Shown: piece after piece, positions 47,619-59,479 of the stretch
Position numbering within the stretch: position 1 is the first letter of the stretch
Layout of the letters: each line of letters opens with the position of its first letter
Source of the DNA: Lunularia cruciata
Taxonomy: Eukaryota > Streptophyta > Marchantiopsida > Lunulariales > Lunulariaceae
Reading direction: 5' to 3'
Length of the DNA: 64,000 nt
Assembly: GCA_948567375.1 (NCBI GenBank)
Contig: OX419760.1
Span: 19,096,001-19,160,000 of the forward strand
Notes under the pieces: generated by a model
Told to the model about the DNA's origin: nothing
Databases searched by the model: none
The model's input: only the letters and a program-made list of their open reading frames with translations
Position numbers and translations under genes: made by a program

Positions 47619-50100
47619 ATGCGAGTCGTCAAGTACATCACCGGAGGCAGTATGTACACCTCATTCTTATACGTCCTGGACCTGATTATACTGCCTCCGC
47701 TCCTCTCAAGGTAAAATATTTTGTCCAAAAGCGAAGATGTATTTCCTCCCTGGAATTTGCACAAAAATGCGTATGTTAAGATGTATTTCTGCAAAAGTCT
47801 TTTGACTCTATCACAGTTGCTACTCCATAGTTGTTGAAGCTCCTACAGTTATATCCCCAGACCTGGACTTACGCGGGAATCTAGACAACTTTTCTTCTTT
47901 CATGACCGTTTGTATGCTGGAAGTTCTAAAAAGTTTGTCTACTGTATGGGGCAGGAATATTTTGCTTGCTTGGACTATCCTACTCTTGCCAAGCTGTGAA
48001 AGTGGAGGTGAGAGAATTGAATTCATGGTTCGACTCATGGTTTCGACTCGTGGTTCTTGGGGAGTTACAGAATGCGTATAATAGTTACAGTAGCAGTATC
48101 AGTACCAGTTACAATATGAGTATTAGCTCCTTGTATGATACTTATTTGGCTCAGTATCCATTTACGAGTGCCCAATTATCGACTAGTTCGGAATACACGG
48201 CGATGATGCACCTGTCCCCCTTCTGCCAGCCTTTTCATTCCGTACTTCAATTATTTGCTCAACCCAGAAACATGCTGGCCTCCTGTATAGGGGGACTAAA
48301 GTCTTCTTTCTGAGAGAGTCAAGATGCTTTCAGAAGCATTCTGTAAATAACCAATTTGTTAATACTCATTCTAATAAGCAGATATGCCTGAAAGGGCATC
48401 CAGCTTTGCAATCCTCATACTGAATTCTCGACTTATTATACCAGCCCATTGAGAATAGTGGGCACAAAGGAATCTGGGCTAGTTGTCGTAGACTTCGTGG
48501 CCTCGACTCTTCAAGTTCGATGGATAAGCCTTAGATGAAAGGACATGTGGATAAGCTGTCGATTTTAGTGAGATCTGAATGAGAAGCTTCCAAGAGCAAA
48601 GTATGGTGGATATTCATTTGGTTTATGTTCAGAATACAAATGAGGCTTTGAATGCGGGAGTCTTTTAAGAAGAATCGTTTCTTTCTTCGTCACACCCAGA
48701 AGAAACACAACCATATCTTACACGGGATTCCAGAAGTTTAACACGTTGTTGGAAGGAATTTTGTTAAAAGTGGTGGACGAGTAAAAAACCATACCTTGTA
48801 AGCTTATGATCATTAGAGATGCCGATCTTGAAGAGATATGTCACTGTAGCATCCTGGTTGTATACGGATAATTGAGTAATCCTAATTGCATGTAGCTAAA
48901 TCGGACAGATTTCGGAGCTTTGTAATTGATTCCAAGCCATTACAACAACATTAGAGGTGACCATTTAATGTATTGTAATGGCTTGGCTTGACTTTCTTAC
49001 TTTTATGGGCAGAGCATAGAGATTCGTACAAGTTACAAGTTTTAACAGATACCCATCAAATTTTATTTCCAAAATTGAAAGCTCCTGCAATACTGGCTAC
49101 GGGTGACAAAAAGCCCTTTACGGGATAGAGAGGTCTCGGTTTGGGATAGATAGGTCTCAGTTTCATACTTGAGGGACTTCATTATGACCACTTAGTAGCA
49201 AATTGGATTAGATTAGATCTAAGTGAGAACTAAACATATCATGCCAAGTAGTTCAAGTAGTTAACAGATGTCTACATGTAGATATATCTGTTCGTTTGTT
49301 TGACAACACATGCTTTTTATGAAATAGATTTCATTTTCTGTTTGCAAATTCGTTAGTCAGTCTGCTATCATTTTATTGCCATTTCATTTGCATTTAATGA
49401 GTTCTAGATCCCCCGTTCCTCGAACTGCTTCTGTCCTCATATCTCCAATATCATGTCGACTGGATGTGAAGAGAGATTCTAGCACATTGGGTTTAGATTA
49501 TATGTCAATGCAAACTAAACATATCATGATGCAATGTGGAGTTGAAAGAGATATGCTATGAATTATCATGTGAAATTTTTCCCTCTCACATTTTCTATGG
49601 TTTGAATAGTGCTCTTTTCTTCACAGTGGTGTTTGAATGAGAGAATGAATAAACATGCCACCTATCCCCAAAAATTTAAACATGCCACCTATCCCCAAAA
49701 ATTTGCTTGTGCGACATTAGCTACTAAATATGCACGAGAAAATTGAAATCCAAGTCTCAAGAGTGGAATTGTAAGTAGTGATGTTCCAATTCCATGCCTC
49801 AATTCTATGAGTATAGATGAACAACTGCAATCCACATTTGCTCCCATTCTCCTCTTTGATTTCAAGAGCTCCTCAAGAAAATGACAACTTTAGTTCCCAT
49901 TTCAACTATCACTAGCAAAGGGTGCTTCCGTTCTCCGTCCATGGTCACTAGCAAAAGAGCAAAGGATGATGAAGATAGATTGAGGATGATTCCTCAGCAT
50001 TTTGCATTGATATAGGATTATTTGCATGATTCAGTCAAATTCATAGTGAGAACAATAGAAAAACCTATGTAGAAGTCACATATGAACTCTAAATTGCCAC
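47619..50100. other. 3' flank of ORC1, no gene recognised
   Basis: A 115-codon frame at 47966-48313 is Ser/Tyr-rich with a short TAC/AGT repetition and has no recognisable domain, so I do not call it. At about 49650-49704 a 26-bp unit ('acatgccacctatcccc' and neighbours) is directly duplicated. Decayed fragments of the MTase element begin at about 50050. Confidence 0.5.
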
Positions 50101-50768
50101 AATAATCAGATCAGTTCACACTCAACTCAGATCATAAACTCCACTCTCAACTCCATAAATTGCCAACAACGTGCACTAATTACACTATCAAGCCACACAC
50201 ACTCTAGCTAAGAGACTCCAAGTGATACTTTTTGGTCTTTGTCTTCCATAACTAAGAGCTCGAAGGCTCAACATTAGAGAAAAGAACTCTCTCGAGCTGG
50301 ACTTCAAAGGTATACCCCTCTGGTTGGACTTAGAATTCCAACCCTAATGACACGGTTCATAGCACATCTAATGGTGCAAATGGTATAACAAATGGTAGCT
50401 TTAACACAAAATTTGGTGTGATAAATAGTTCTAACAAAAAAATTGGCTACCACTAAGTAGTCTTTGGGTAATTATTGGTAAAACTCTAACTGCCAAGGCT
50501 AACACTCCAAGGTCCGAGGAAACTAGCTTTAGCATTGCAAATGTTGTGAATTTTTTTATACATCACTACACAACATACATTGAGGTCAACATCATATATT
50601 ATAGAAGCATATCTCATATAGAAGTCACACATGACTTCTATAGTGCCACAATTGCCTCCCCAGCTAGCGGTTAGGTCCTTCTAACTCAAGATAGCCCTCT
50701 TCTCCAAGTATGTGATATGCCCTATGGTGGGCAAACATCAGGAGGTTGGGTACTATTGAGCCCAATTG

Positions 50769-51044
50769 TTAGTTGCTTATTTGCAATCTATACAACCTAA
50801 GGAGTGAACTAGTTATAATTTGAGTATATTGAGGACATAACCATTGTATTTGAGGAACTGCTGTGAGGGGAGGAGTCAAACATACCATAAACCATCTCCC
50901 CAAATAGCTATCACACACCAATATAGTAGTGGCTCTACCAAAAGAGCAACATAACATATACCGCAAGCTTGCACATATAGCTATTAAGTTTGGGTCCATA
51001 GTGCCATCAATGTTTGGGAAGTGGTATGATACAAAATTGTGCAT
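50769..51044 (-). pseudogene. PHD finger relic of unit 3
   Basis: A 91-codon frame with the same layout as the better copy: RYMLCCSFGRATTILVCDSYLGRW, then CLTPPL and WLCPQYT. One Cys of the CDSC pair and the final Cys are now Tyr, so zinc binding would be lost. Confidence 0.8.
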
Positions 51045-51299
51045 ATGATCCTTCTAAACAACACCATCATGTTGTTCCAACATAAGGACTTTGAAAGGAA
51101 AAATCTTGTGCATTCTCAAGATAGTGCGGCCTATAGTCACATCAAGTATCATTGGTATAGTTTGCTCTAGATATACGTAATTACTTGGATGAAATCAATG
51201 GATAAAGGGTCTATAACCTCCTCCTTGAATAGTAGCATAGTGTAAGGTATCCCTATGTTGATCCTAATCTTCCAAGTGACCTCTACAAACCATACTTAG

Positions 51300-51700
51300 G
51301 CAATCCTCTCTTTATTGTCTAAACCACTCTCTTTGCTAACCTTGGGGTGATCTCAAGAGATAGTACAATGATCAATCTTGCCACATAAGACCAAAAACTC
51401 TCCCAAGAACTTTGTACCCTAATTGATCAAGACCTTACTTGGTGCACAAAAATGATTAAGAACACTATCCAAGAATGAGTAAGTTGTCCCTTCATTGGAC
51501 TTGTTATGAAGTGCCACCAACTCAATGCACTTGGAGAAGTGCTCCACCATAACCAAAACATATTGATGATATCTCATAGTCATAAAATAAAATAAAGTCC
51601 AAAACACAACTCCATGATAAGTAATGGGTGTAATTGTGGCATAGGACCATCAAATGATGCTCTAACTTGATCACACATCACACATCTTGCAACAAACTAC
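51300..51700 (-). pseudogene. integrase relic of unit 3
   Basis: VLVMVEHFSKCIELVALHNKS (about 51556-51494) and a VLINQG-like second Asp block (Asp to Asn) match the integrase of the better copy at about 59000. Stops and substitutions make it inactive. Confidence 0.75.
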
Positions 51701-52759
51701 TATACATTTATTTGCATACCGCATCACCAATAATGACTCTAGAGTAAGCTATATGTCCACTTTGCTCCAAAATGTCCTAGCTCTTCATGAGCATGACGTA
51801 CCAATTGGGGTCTTTGAGATAGAAGGTGCACTACTTGCACTCTATGATCCTCTTGTACCTGAAGAAGTCTGACCTCCAATCTAAACTTTGTGGCTCATTG
51901 AAGAACACAATGTCTCTCCTTGGGGCACCAACTATGCCATCCACAACACTAGTGCAAAAATAGTCCATCACTAAGACATCATCATGAATGTATCATTGAC
52001 TTATACTAATATCTCCACCTTTGGGTCTAAGGCCTCAACAAACTCTCTTGTTTGTACTAAGAAAGATACCACCAAAGTCTCAAAAAATATACATAGAAAG
52101 GTAGATGTATGCCAACTTGACATCATCTTCTCATCTATCTTACCATGCAAGCATTCTCCAATTTGATTCTATTGGTTGGTACATGGGTTTCTACTCAACC
52201 CATAGGAATCATGGTTCACCATTCTAAATTTGTGGATAATTGTGAAATCATACTCTTGTAAAATTAGAGTCCATTATGCAAGTTTCCTTACAAGCTTGTT
52301 GGACTAAATCAAACATTTCAATGATTGCTGATAAATTATGAGAGCAAAGGGGTTACCAAATAGGTAACATCAAAAGTGTGCTATTGCCTACACTCTCTCT
52401 CATATGAACTATACTTTGCCTCCGTTGAACTATTGGAATGACTAGCATAGGCCACCACAAACTCTTTCTCCTCATCATCCTAATGGTTGAGCACTACTCC
52501 AAGCTACAACATACTCCAATTAGATTGAATTTGGCATGTGCATCCTTTGATTGGTCTCTTAAGAATAGAAGATGTCAATCTCTCCTTGAGCTCTATAAAA
52601 GCTGTCTCTTGCTTATCTCTCCAACACCACACTTCTATAAGCTTGGTCAAATTTATCAAGGCCTTGGCAATGGTGCTTAATCCTCTAATATATCAACTAT
52701 AGAAGTTTTTCAACCCAAGGAATGCATGCCTTGGTCTACTCAACACCAAGTCCATTGAG

Positions 52760-53348
52760 TGTAATGTTCCAAGGACAAGAGAAATTCCAAAGAGAAACAT
52801 AGAAGAAACAAAGGCTTCATTCCTCAATAATTTGATGCTCCAAAGGAGCACATGGTTATTATTATATAGACAAGAGAATCCACTCAAAGGGAGCTACGCC
52901 CTTAGATCAGATACATGGATTTGTGACATGTCAACAAGCTCCACCATCAGATTATCTGTATGGATTGGTGACATGTTGATTTTTGTCCTATTTGGTTAGT
53001 CAAATAGCTTTGACTAAAGGGAATCTTTGGAGAAGCTTCCTATATGAAGCTCAGAATAGCATGGGTGTGGTATTATTGGAAAGCTCTCAATGAGAAAAAT
53101 ATGGAGGAGAAAGCAATCCCCTTTTTACCAAAGGGAGTAAGAATTTAAATTTTTTTGAGGCCTAATCCATACATTAGGCCTCCAAAATTGGCTCTAAAGT
53201 TTTCAAGGTGTTTTTCACCTCTACCTTATTAGTGAAATACTATTTTGGTGACACTCTGATTTGATCTACTAGACCATCATATATAACATCCCTAAAGATA
53301 TTACCAAGCTAATTCCATCTCTAGATAATATGTTTACCTAATGGTACA
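52760..53348 (+). repeat. solo LTR (third family) inserted in the RT of unit 3
   Basis: 589 bp with TGTAATGTTCC...TGGTACA ends, interrupting sequence that is continuous in the better copy at about 60290. The same sequence recurs at 35.9 kb. Orientation is arbitrary. The expected 5-bp target duplication is not clean (flanks ttgag and ctagg). Confidence 0.8.
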
Positions 53349-53349
53349 C

Positions 53350-53880
53350 TAGGGTAGATAATATGACCCAAATACTCAACCTACTCATGGAAGAATATAC
53401 ACTTCCCAAGATGTAATTTGAGTCCATGAGATTTCAATCTCTCAAACACATCCAACAAATGTCTCTCATGCTCCTCTATAATAGGGTCATAGGTCAAAAT
53501 GTCATCAATATAGCACCAAGAAAATCCAATCTTGCTAGGATCCTGTCCATGACTCTTTGGAACTTGGCAAGAATATTTTTTAACCCAAATGGTAAGAATT
53601 GCCATTAATACAATACATCTTTACCATGAGGATCATTAGCCCAAAATGTTACCTTGGCTTGTCTCCCTCCTTGATCGGTAGTTGATGATTTCCTACTCAA
53701 AGTTCCAAAGTATTGAAGACCTTTGCATGCTCAATTGCATCAAAGATCTTCTTTCATATAAGGATAACATACCAATTACTCCTAGATTATCAATTGATGG
53801 GACGGTAATCTCCACATATCCACCTATTAGTGTAGTCTCCATGGATATCTTTCTTGGCTATCATCAATGTAGTTGAAGCA
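53350..53880 (-). pseudogene. RT relic of unit 3
   Basis: The frame at 53605-53381 reads WCYIDDILTYD, the RT catalytic YxDD box, followed by EEHERHLLDVFERLKSHGLKLHLGKC and FFHE. It matches the better copy at about 60455-60340. Upstream blocks are present but contain stops. Confidence 0.85.
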
Positions 53881-54987
53881 TACTCTCCAAGCGAAATCTC
53901 CACTAAACCAACCTCAAAAAGGTCTCTACTCTAGCTCTAAATCAAGGCTCTCTTCATGTCATTATATCTATAGGGATGTCAAAAAATTATGTAATACTAA
54001 TCAGCTCAATCCAAGTACTAGGTCCTTCATAATGAAGACAAAACAAGTTGTGTAGCTCTTTGAGAGCCTCCAAACTCTCCATCTTTTCACTCTTATGAGC
54101 ATGGGTCCAATGTTTAGCTCCCAAGTATCCTCTATAATTGATGTAGGAGTGGAAGACACACTAATTGACTGCCACATTGAGGCCTTGGGAGCAATCCTAT
54201 CATGCTACCAACTGCTAGAGTCACAACCTAAGAGCAAACAATACATTTTTTTGGGGGTTATAAGCTCCACAAATCCTCTAGCTACATCCCAAGTAGACTA
54301 AGGATGTACCCTAAGTATACCAATCTCATTAGTAGTCACTAGTTTTGTCCCAAGAATACCATGCCCATTCAATCCATCACCCCTAACATGTGCCTGAATT
54401 GTATTGATAGGCACAAAGCTCCCTAATGTTTGAGTGGTGATGTACATTAAGTACATCTCACATTGCTCAGCCAATCCAAGGCTCATAATCTAGGTCAAAT
54501 AGTTCAAATCCATAGTTTGACCTAACACATGATGCCTAAATGCATCTAGCCTGACCTAACACTACTAAAATGATGGTAATATTTGTAAAAACCCATTGCT
54601 TGCTCTCTCTCATTGATATTTGGCTCCACTAATTGCTATAATTATGAGTCCCAAACAAGTCCAAGACCTCCTTCTCAAGAAACATGAGAGCTTGGGAAAC
54701 TCATGAGTGTGGGTAAAGCGGCTCTAGGCTGCCCAACAAGGTTAACCACTGCCATAGGTGACCTATTAGCCACTATCATTATCTGAGACGGGTGCCCAAT
54801 ATCCAAGATATTATCAAAAATAAGATGTGATGGTTGCCAAATTCCATCATAAACATATTATAGAACTTTCCTAGGTAAGAGGTTCATCCACCAAAGACAA
54901 AGATGATGAGCTCGCAATCCAACTTAGGTTGCATCCAATAACATGGCAAGTCCCATCCAAGAATGGACCTATATGTACTTACCACCA

Positions 54988-56325
54988 TGTTGTGTGTATA
55001 TACATTGCTACACAACATCATATACTATAGAAGCACAACTCAAACATAAGTCACACATAAACTCTAAAGTGCCATAATAATCAGTTTGTTTACACAACTT
55101 GACTCACAATCATATCAATATTTGATCTGTCACTCTATAATTTGCCAACGATTGGGCACTGATCATAGTTAAGCCACACCCACTCTAGCTAAGAGAATCC
55201 AGGTGATGCTTTCCGGCCTTTGTCCCTCATAGCTAAGAACTTGAAGGCTCAACATCAGAGAAGTGGGCTCACTAGAGCTACACTTTGAAAGTATACCCCT
55301 TGGACTTGAGCTAGGTCTAAAACCCTAATGGTCCTGTTGATGGCATATCCAATGATGCAAATGGTGCCAAGTGACAGTGGGCCCTACCATGAAGTCAGTA
55401 CCCCAAACACAAAATCTGACCATCAAAAATTAGTCTACAAGTAATTGCTAAAATACCTCTAATCACTATCACTACAATTCCAATGTCCAAGCAATCTAGA
55501 TAGGATACTACAAATGGCATCATAGTTGTCGTGCATATATACATTGCTTCACAACATACATTGTTGTCAACATCATACACTATAGAAGCACAACTCACAC
55601 ATAAGTCATACATAAACTCTAACACCACAATCACCCCCCTAGCTGGCGGTTAGATTCCTCTAACTCCAGATAGCCATCTACTCCAAGTATATAGTATACC
55701 CTATGGTGGGCAAAAGATCAAGAGGCCAGGTGCTATCAAGCCCCATTGTTAGTCGCTTGTCTGCAATCTCTACCATATAAAGGACAAACTAGCTATAGGT
55801 CAAGTACAACTAGGACATAACCACTGTCCTTGGAGAACCACCATGAGGGGAGGAGTCATACATGCCATATTCCATCCTCTCAAATAGCTATCACACACTA
55901 ACATAGTAATGGCTCTACTAGAAGAACCATATAACATACACCTCAAGCTTGCTTGTACAAGTGCCAAGCTTGGGTCCATAGTAACATCAATGTTTGGTAG
56001 GTGGCATGACACACAATTGTGCATATGATCCTTCCAAAAAACACCATCAAGTCCTTCCAATACAAGGACTCCAGATGGCAAAATCTCATGCAATCTCAAG
56101 ATAATGTGGCCTATCAAAACATCAAGTGTTGTTGGTGCTATCTGTTGTAGATATACATAGTCACTTGGATGAAATTGATGGATCAAGTGTCTATAACCTC
56201 CTTCTCAAAAAGTAGTATAATTTAAGGTATCTCTATGTTGAGCAATTCCTAAGTTCTCAAAGGCCATCGTCATCACTCTCTGAAAGATCTTTGCACGTTG
56301 AGAATATGTACTCACCCATACATCT
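54988..56325 (-). mobile_element. 5'-truncated unit 4 of the MTase element
   Basis: In element sense it begins at 56325 just before the PHD region (agatgtatggg..., homologous to about 58558), runs through PHD (56186-55800), a 3' region, B1 (55629-55527) and A2 (about 55524-55077), and ends with B2 (55076-54988, with a 15-bp internal deletion). It abuts unit 3 directly. Confidence 0.82.
55800..56186 (-). pseudogene. PHD finger of unit 4
   Basis: A 128-codon open frame: HMHNCVSCHLPNID, then CMLYGSSSRAITMLVCDSYLRGWNMAC...WLCPSCT. Several zinc ligands are replaced (second Cys by Tyr, Cys of CDSC by Tyr, His of the HMAC motif by Asn), so the finger would not fold. Opening residues ...FHPSDYVYLQQ match the segment before the PHD of the best copy. 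Confidence 0.8.
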
Positions 56326-57197
56326 TGTCGTGCATTTATATATCACTATGCAACATACATCACTGTCAACATCATACACTATAGAAGCACAACTCACACA
56401 TAAGCTTACATAGACTCTAAAATGCCACAATAATCAGATTGTTTACCACTCTCAAATCAACTCAACTCAAATCAGTACTTGATCTGTCATTCTATAAACT
56501 ACCAACAATTGGGCACTAATTACAGTCAAGCCATACCTACTCTAGCTAAAAGAATCCAGGTGACGCTTGCCGTCCTCTCTCTACCATAACCATGAACTCA
56601 AAGGCTCAATATCAAAGAAGTGAGCTCTCTGGAGCTGCACTTCAAAAGTATACCTCTGGACTCGAGCTAGGTCTGAAACCCTAATGGTCCCACTGATGGC
56701 ACACTTGATGGTGCAAATGGTGCAAAGTGACGGTGGGCCCCAACATGAAGTCAATACCCCAAACACAAAATCTGACCGTCGGAAAGTAGTCTATGGGAAA
56801 TTGCTAAAATACCTCTAACTACTATCACTACAACTCCAATGTCTGAGCAATCTAGATGTGACACTACAGATTGTGTGATAGCTATCATGCATATATACAT
56901 TGCTACACAACATACATCACTGTCAACATCATACACTATAGAAGCACAACTCACACATAAGTCATACATAGACTCTAAAATGCCACAATCGCTTCCCTAG
57001 CTGGTGGTTAGATCCCTCTAACTACAGATAGCCATCTACTCCAAGTATATGGTATACCCTATGATGGACAAAGATCAAAAGGCCGGGTGCTATGGAGCCC
57101 TATTGTTAGTTGCCTGTTTGCAATCTACACCATATAAAGAATGAACTAGCTAGAGGTCAAGTACTTCTAGAACATAACCACTGTCCTTGAGGAACCA
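56326..57197 (-). mobile_element. 5'-truncated unit 5 of the MTase element
   Basis: The shortest unit. In element sense it starts at 57197 inside the last codons of the PHD (tggttcctcaag..., homologous to about 58067), passes a 3' region of about 210 bp, then B1 (56987-56883), A2 (56880-56430) and B2 (56429-56326). Its start is joined directly to B2 of the best copy at 57198. Confidence 0.82.
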
Positions 57198-57860
57198 TGT
57201 CGTGCGTATATACATTGCTACACAACATACATCGCTGTCAACATCATACACTATAGAAGCACAACTCACACATAAGTCTTACATAGACTCTAAAGTGCCA
57301 CAATAATAAGATTGCTTAACACTTTCAACTCAACTCAACTCAGATCAGTACTTGATCTGTCACTCTATAAACTGCCTACAACTGGGCATTGATTACAGTC
57401 AAGCCACACCCACTCAAGCATAGAGAATCCAGGTGATGCTCGCCGGCCTTTGTCCACCATAGCCAGGAACTCGAAGGCTCAACATCAAAGAAGTGAGCTC
57501 TCTGGAGCTCACTTTGAAACTATACCCCCTTGGACTCAAGCTAGCACTGAAACCCTAACGGTCCCGCTGACGGCACACTCGACGGTGCAAACGGTGCAAA
57601 GTGACGGTGGGCCCCACTGTGAAGTCAGTACCCCAAACACCAAATCTGACTGTCGGAAAGTAGTCTCTGAGAAATTGCTAGAATAACTCTAACTACTATC
57701 ATTGGAACTCTAGTGTCCAAGCAGCTAGATGCGGAACTACAAATGGTGTGACAGCTGTCGTGTGTATATACATCGCTACACAACATACATCGCTGTCAAC
57801 ATCATACACTATAGAAGCACAACTCACACATAAGTCATACATAGACTCTAAAGTGCCACA
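57198..57860 (-). repeat. 3' terminal repeats B1-A2-B2 of the best copy
   Basis: B1 is 57860-57756 (105 bp, TGTGGCAC...CGACA). A2 starts TGTCACACC at 57753 and runs to 57303. B2 is 57302-57198, exactly 105 bp. The B1/A2 joint reads GACAGCTGTC, a perfect palindrome, with a TATATA about 10 bp before it. A G-run of seven directly precedes B1 and is a good polypurine tract, which places the U3 start at TGTGGCAC. Confidence 0.82.
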
Positions 57861-58029
57861 ATTGCCCCCCTAGCTGGCGGTTAGGTCCCTCTAACTCCAG
57901 ATAGCCATCTACTCTAAGTATATGGTATACCCTCTAATGGGCAAAGATCAGGAGGCCGGGTGCTATGGAGCCCCATCGTTAGTTGCCTGTCTGCAATCTA
58001 TACCATATAAAGAATGAACTAGCTATAGG

Positions 58030-58329
58030 TCAAGTACATCTAGGACATAACCACTGTCCTTGAGGAACCACCGTGAGGGGAGGAGTCATACATGCCATAT
58101 GCCATCCTCTCGCACAGCTATCACACACTAACATAGTAGCAGCTCCACCAAAAGAGCCACATAACATACACCTCAAGCCTGCACGTACAAGGGCCAAGCT
58201 TGGGTCCATAGTACCATCAATGTTTGGAAGGTGGCATGGCGCACAATTGCACACATGATCCTTCCAAACAACACCATCACGTCCTTCTAACACAAGGACT
58301 CCAGATGGCAAAACCTCACGCACTCTCAA
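58030..58329 (-). CDS. PHD finger at the C-terminal end of the element polyprotein
   Basis: An intact 99-codon frame with C4HC3 spacing: C-ML-C (about residues 55-58), a glycine/alanine loop, C-DS-C, H-MA-C, then WLCPRC and a stop. A second Cys cluster precedes it (HVCNCAPCH). PHD fingers read histone H3 tails, often by K4 state. In other gypsy elements this end is where a chromodomain sits. No aromatic cage can be confirmed by eye. In all four copies of this region the module occupies the same place between integrase and the 3' repeats. It is probably part of the polyprotein rather than a separate gene. Confidence 0.85.
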   Translation of the reverse strand: MRVREVLPSGVLVLEGRDGVVWKDHVCNCAPCHLPNIDGTMDPSLALVRAGLRCMLCGSFGGAATMLVCDSCARGWHMACMTPPLTVVPQGQWLCPRCT

Positions 58330-58689
58330 GATAGTGCGGCCTGTAGAAACATCAAGTGTCGTCGGTGCTGTCTGCTGTAGATATACATAGTCGCCTGGAT
58401 GAATTGATAGATCGAGGGTCTATAACCTCCTCCTCGAATGGTAGCATAGCGTAAAGTATCTCTATGCTGAGCAATCGCCAAGTTCTCAAAGGCCATCGAC
58501 ATCACTCTCCAAAAGATCTCTGCCCGTTGAGAACATGCGCTCATCCATACATTAGGGTCATCCAAGTCCAAAACTACAGTAGCATCTCAATGAATGGCTG
58601 TAGGTAAATCTGGATCTCGTCCATAGAGTAGAAAGTATGGAGAGAAGGATGCTAAGAAGGCTTGCCGGCTGAACCGATAGCCCATGGCC

Positions 58690-59460
58690 AACCAAGGTAA
58701 CTGGAGATCCTAATCTCCCAAGTGGCCTCTTTGCAAACCATACTTTTGCAATCCTCTCTTCACCATCTAAACCACTCTCTCTGCTAAGCCATCTGCCTCA
58801 GGGTGATCTCGGGATGTAGTACGATGATCAATCAAAGCCTTGTCACACAAGACCTGAAACTCCCCCAAGAACTCTATACCCTGATCAGTCAAAACCTCAG
58901 CTGGTGCACCAAAATGACTAAGAACTCAATCCAGGAACGAGTAAGCTGTCCCTTCACTAGACTTGTCAGGAAGTGCCACCAACTCAATCCACTTGGAGAA
59001 GTGCTCCACCATCACCAAAACATACCGATGATGTCTCACAGTCAGCGGTAAAGGTCCGGCAAAGTCCAAACTCCAACGGTAACCCAATCCCATGATAGGT
59101 AATGGGTGTAACTGTGGCGTAGGAGCATTGAATGATGCTCTAACTCAGTCACAAACCACACATCTGGCAACAAACTGCTATACCTTGGTTTGCATACCGC
59201 GCCACCAATAATGACTCTAAAGTAAGCTATACGTATGCTTTACTCCAAAATGTCCTAGCTCCTCATGAGCATGATAGACCAACTGTGGTCTGTGAGATGG
59301 AAGTGGTACTACTCGCACTCTACCATCCTCCCATACAAGCAAAACGTGTCTACCCTCCAATCTGAACCGTCTGGCTCGCTGAAGAACACGGTCTCTCTCC
59401 TTGGCCCCACCTGTGCCACCCACAGCACCAGTGCAAAGATAGTCCATCACTAAGACATCA
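58690..59460 (-). pseudogene. DDE integrase of the best copy
   Basis: The zinc-binding part reads HAHEELGHFG (about 59270) and VARCVVCD (about 59150). The catalytic triad is preserved: LDFAGPL (Asp near 59066), VLTDQG (Asp near 58886) and DGLAERV (Glu near 58780), with about 35 residues between the last two as in Ty3/gypsy integrases. Several TAG/TGA codons interrupt the frame. The frame differs from that of RT because of a small indel near 59490. Confidence 0.85.
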
Positions 59461-59479
59461 TCATGAATGTCTCACTGAA

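Larger units (their letters stand above)
50050..54987 (-). mobile_element. 5'-truncated copy of the MTase element (unit 3)
   Basis: In element sense it starts at 54987 inside the methyltransferase (between motifs VI and VIII) and passes through linker, RT (53880-53350), a third-family solo LTR insertion, RNase H, integrase (about 51700-51300), PHD (51044-50769), B1 (50650-50542), A2 (about 50539-50102) and a truncated B2 (50101 to about 50065). Frames are broken throughout. Directly upstream of its truncated start is the complete 3' end (B2) of the next unit. Confidence 0.8.

Noticed and set aside
47966-48313. 115-codon + strand frame downstream of ORC1
   Set aside because: Ser/Tyr-rich with a simple internal repetition, no recognisable motif, no splice partner and no second copy.
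54988-57860. CRISPR-like or satellite array from the regularly recurring 105-bp blocks
   Set aside because: The blocks are parts of retrotransposon terminal repeats, spaced by coding or A-part sequence of unequal length.
58030-58329. PHD finger as an independent host gene
   Set aside because: The same module recurs at the same place in four copies of the element, always between integrase and terminal repeats, so it travels with the element.
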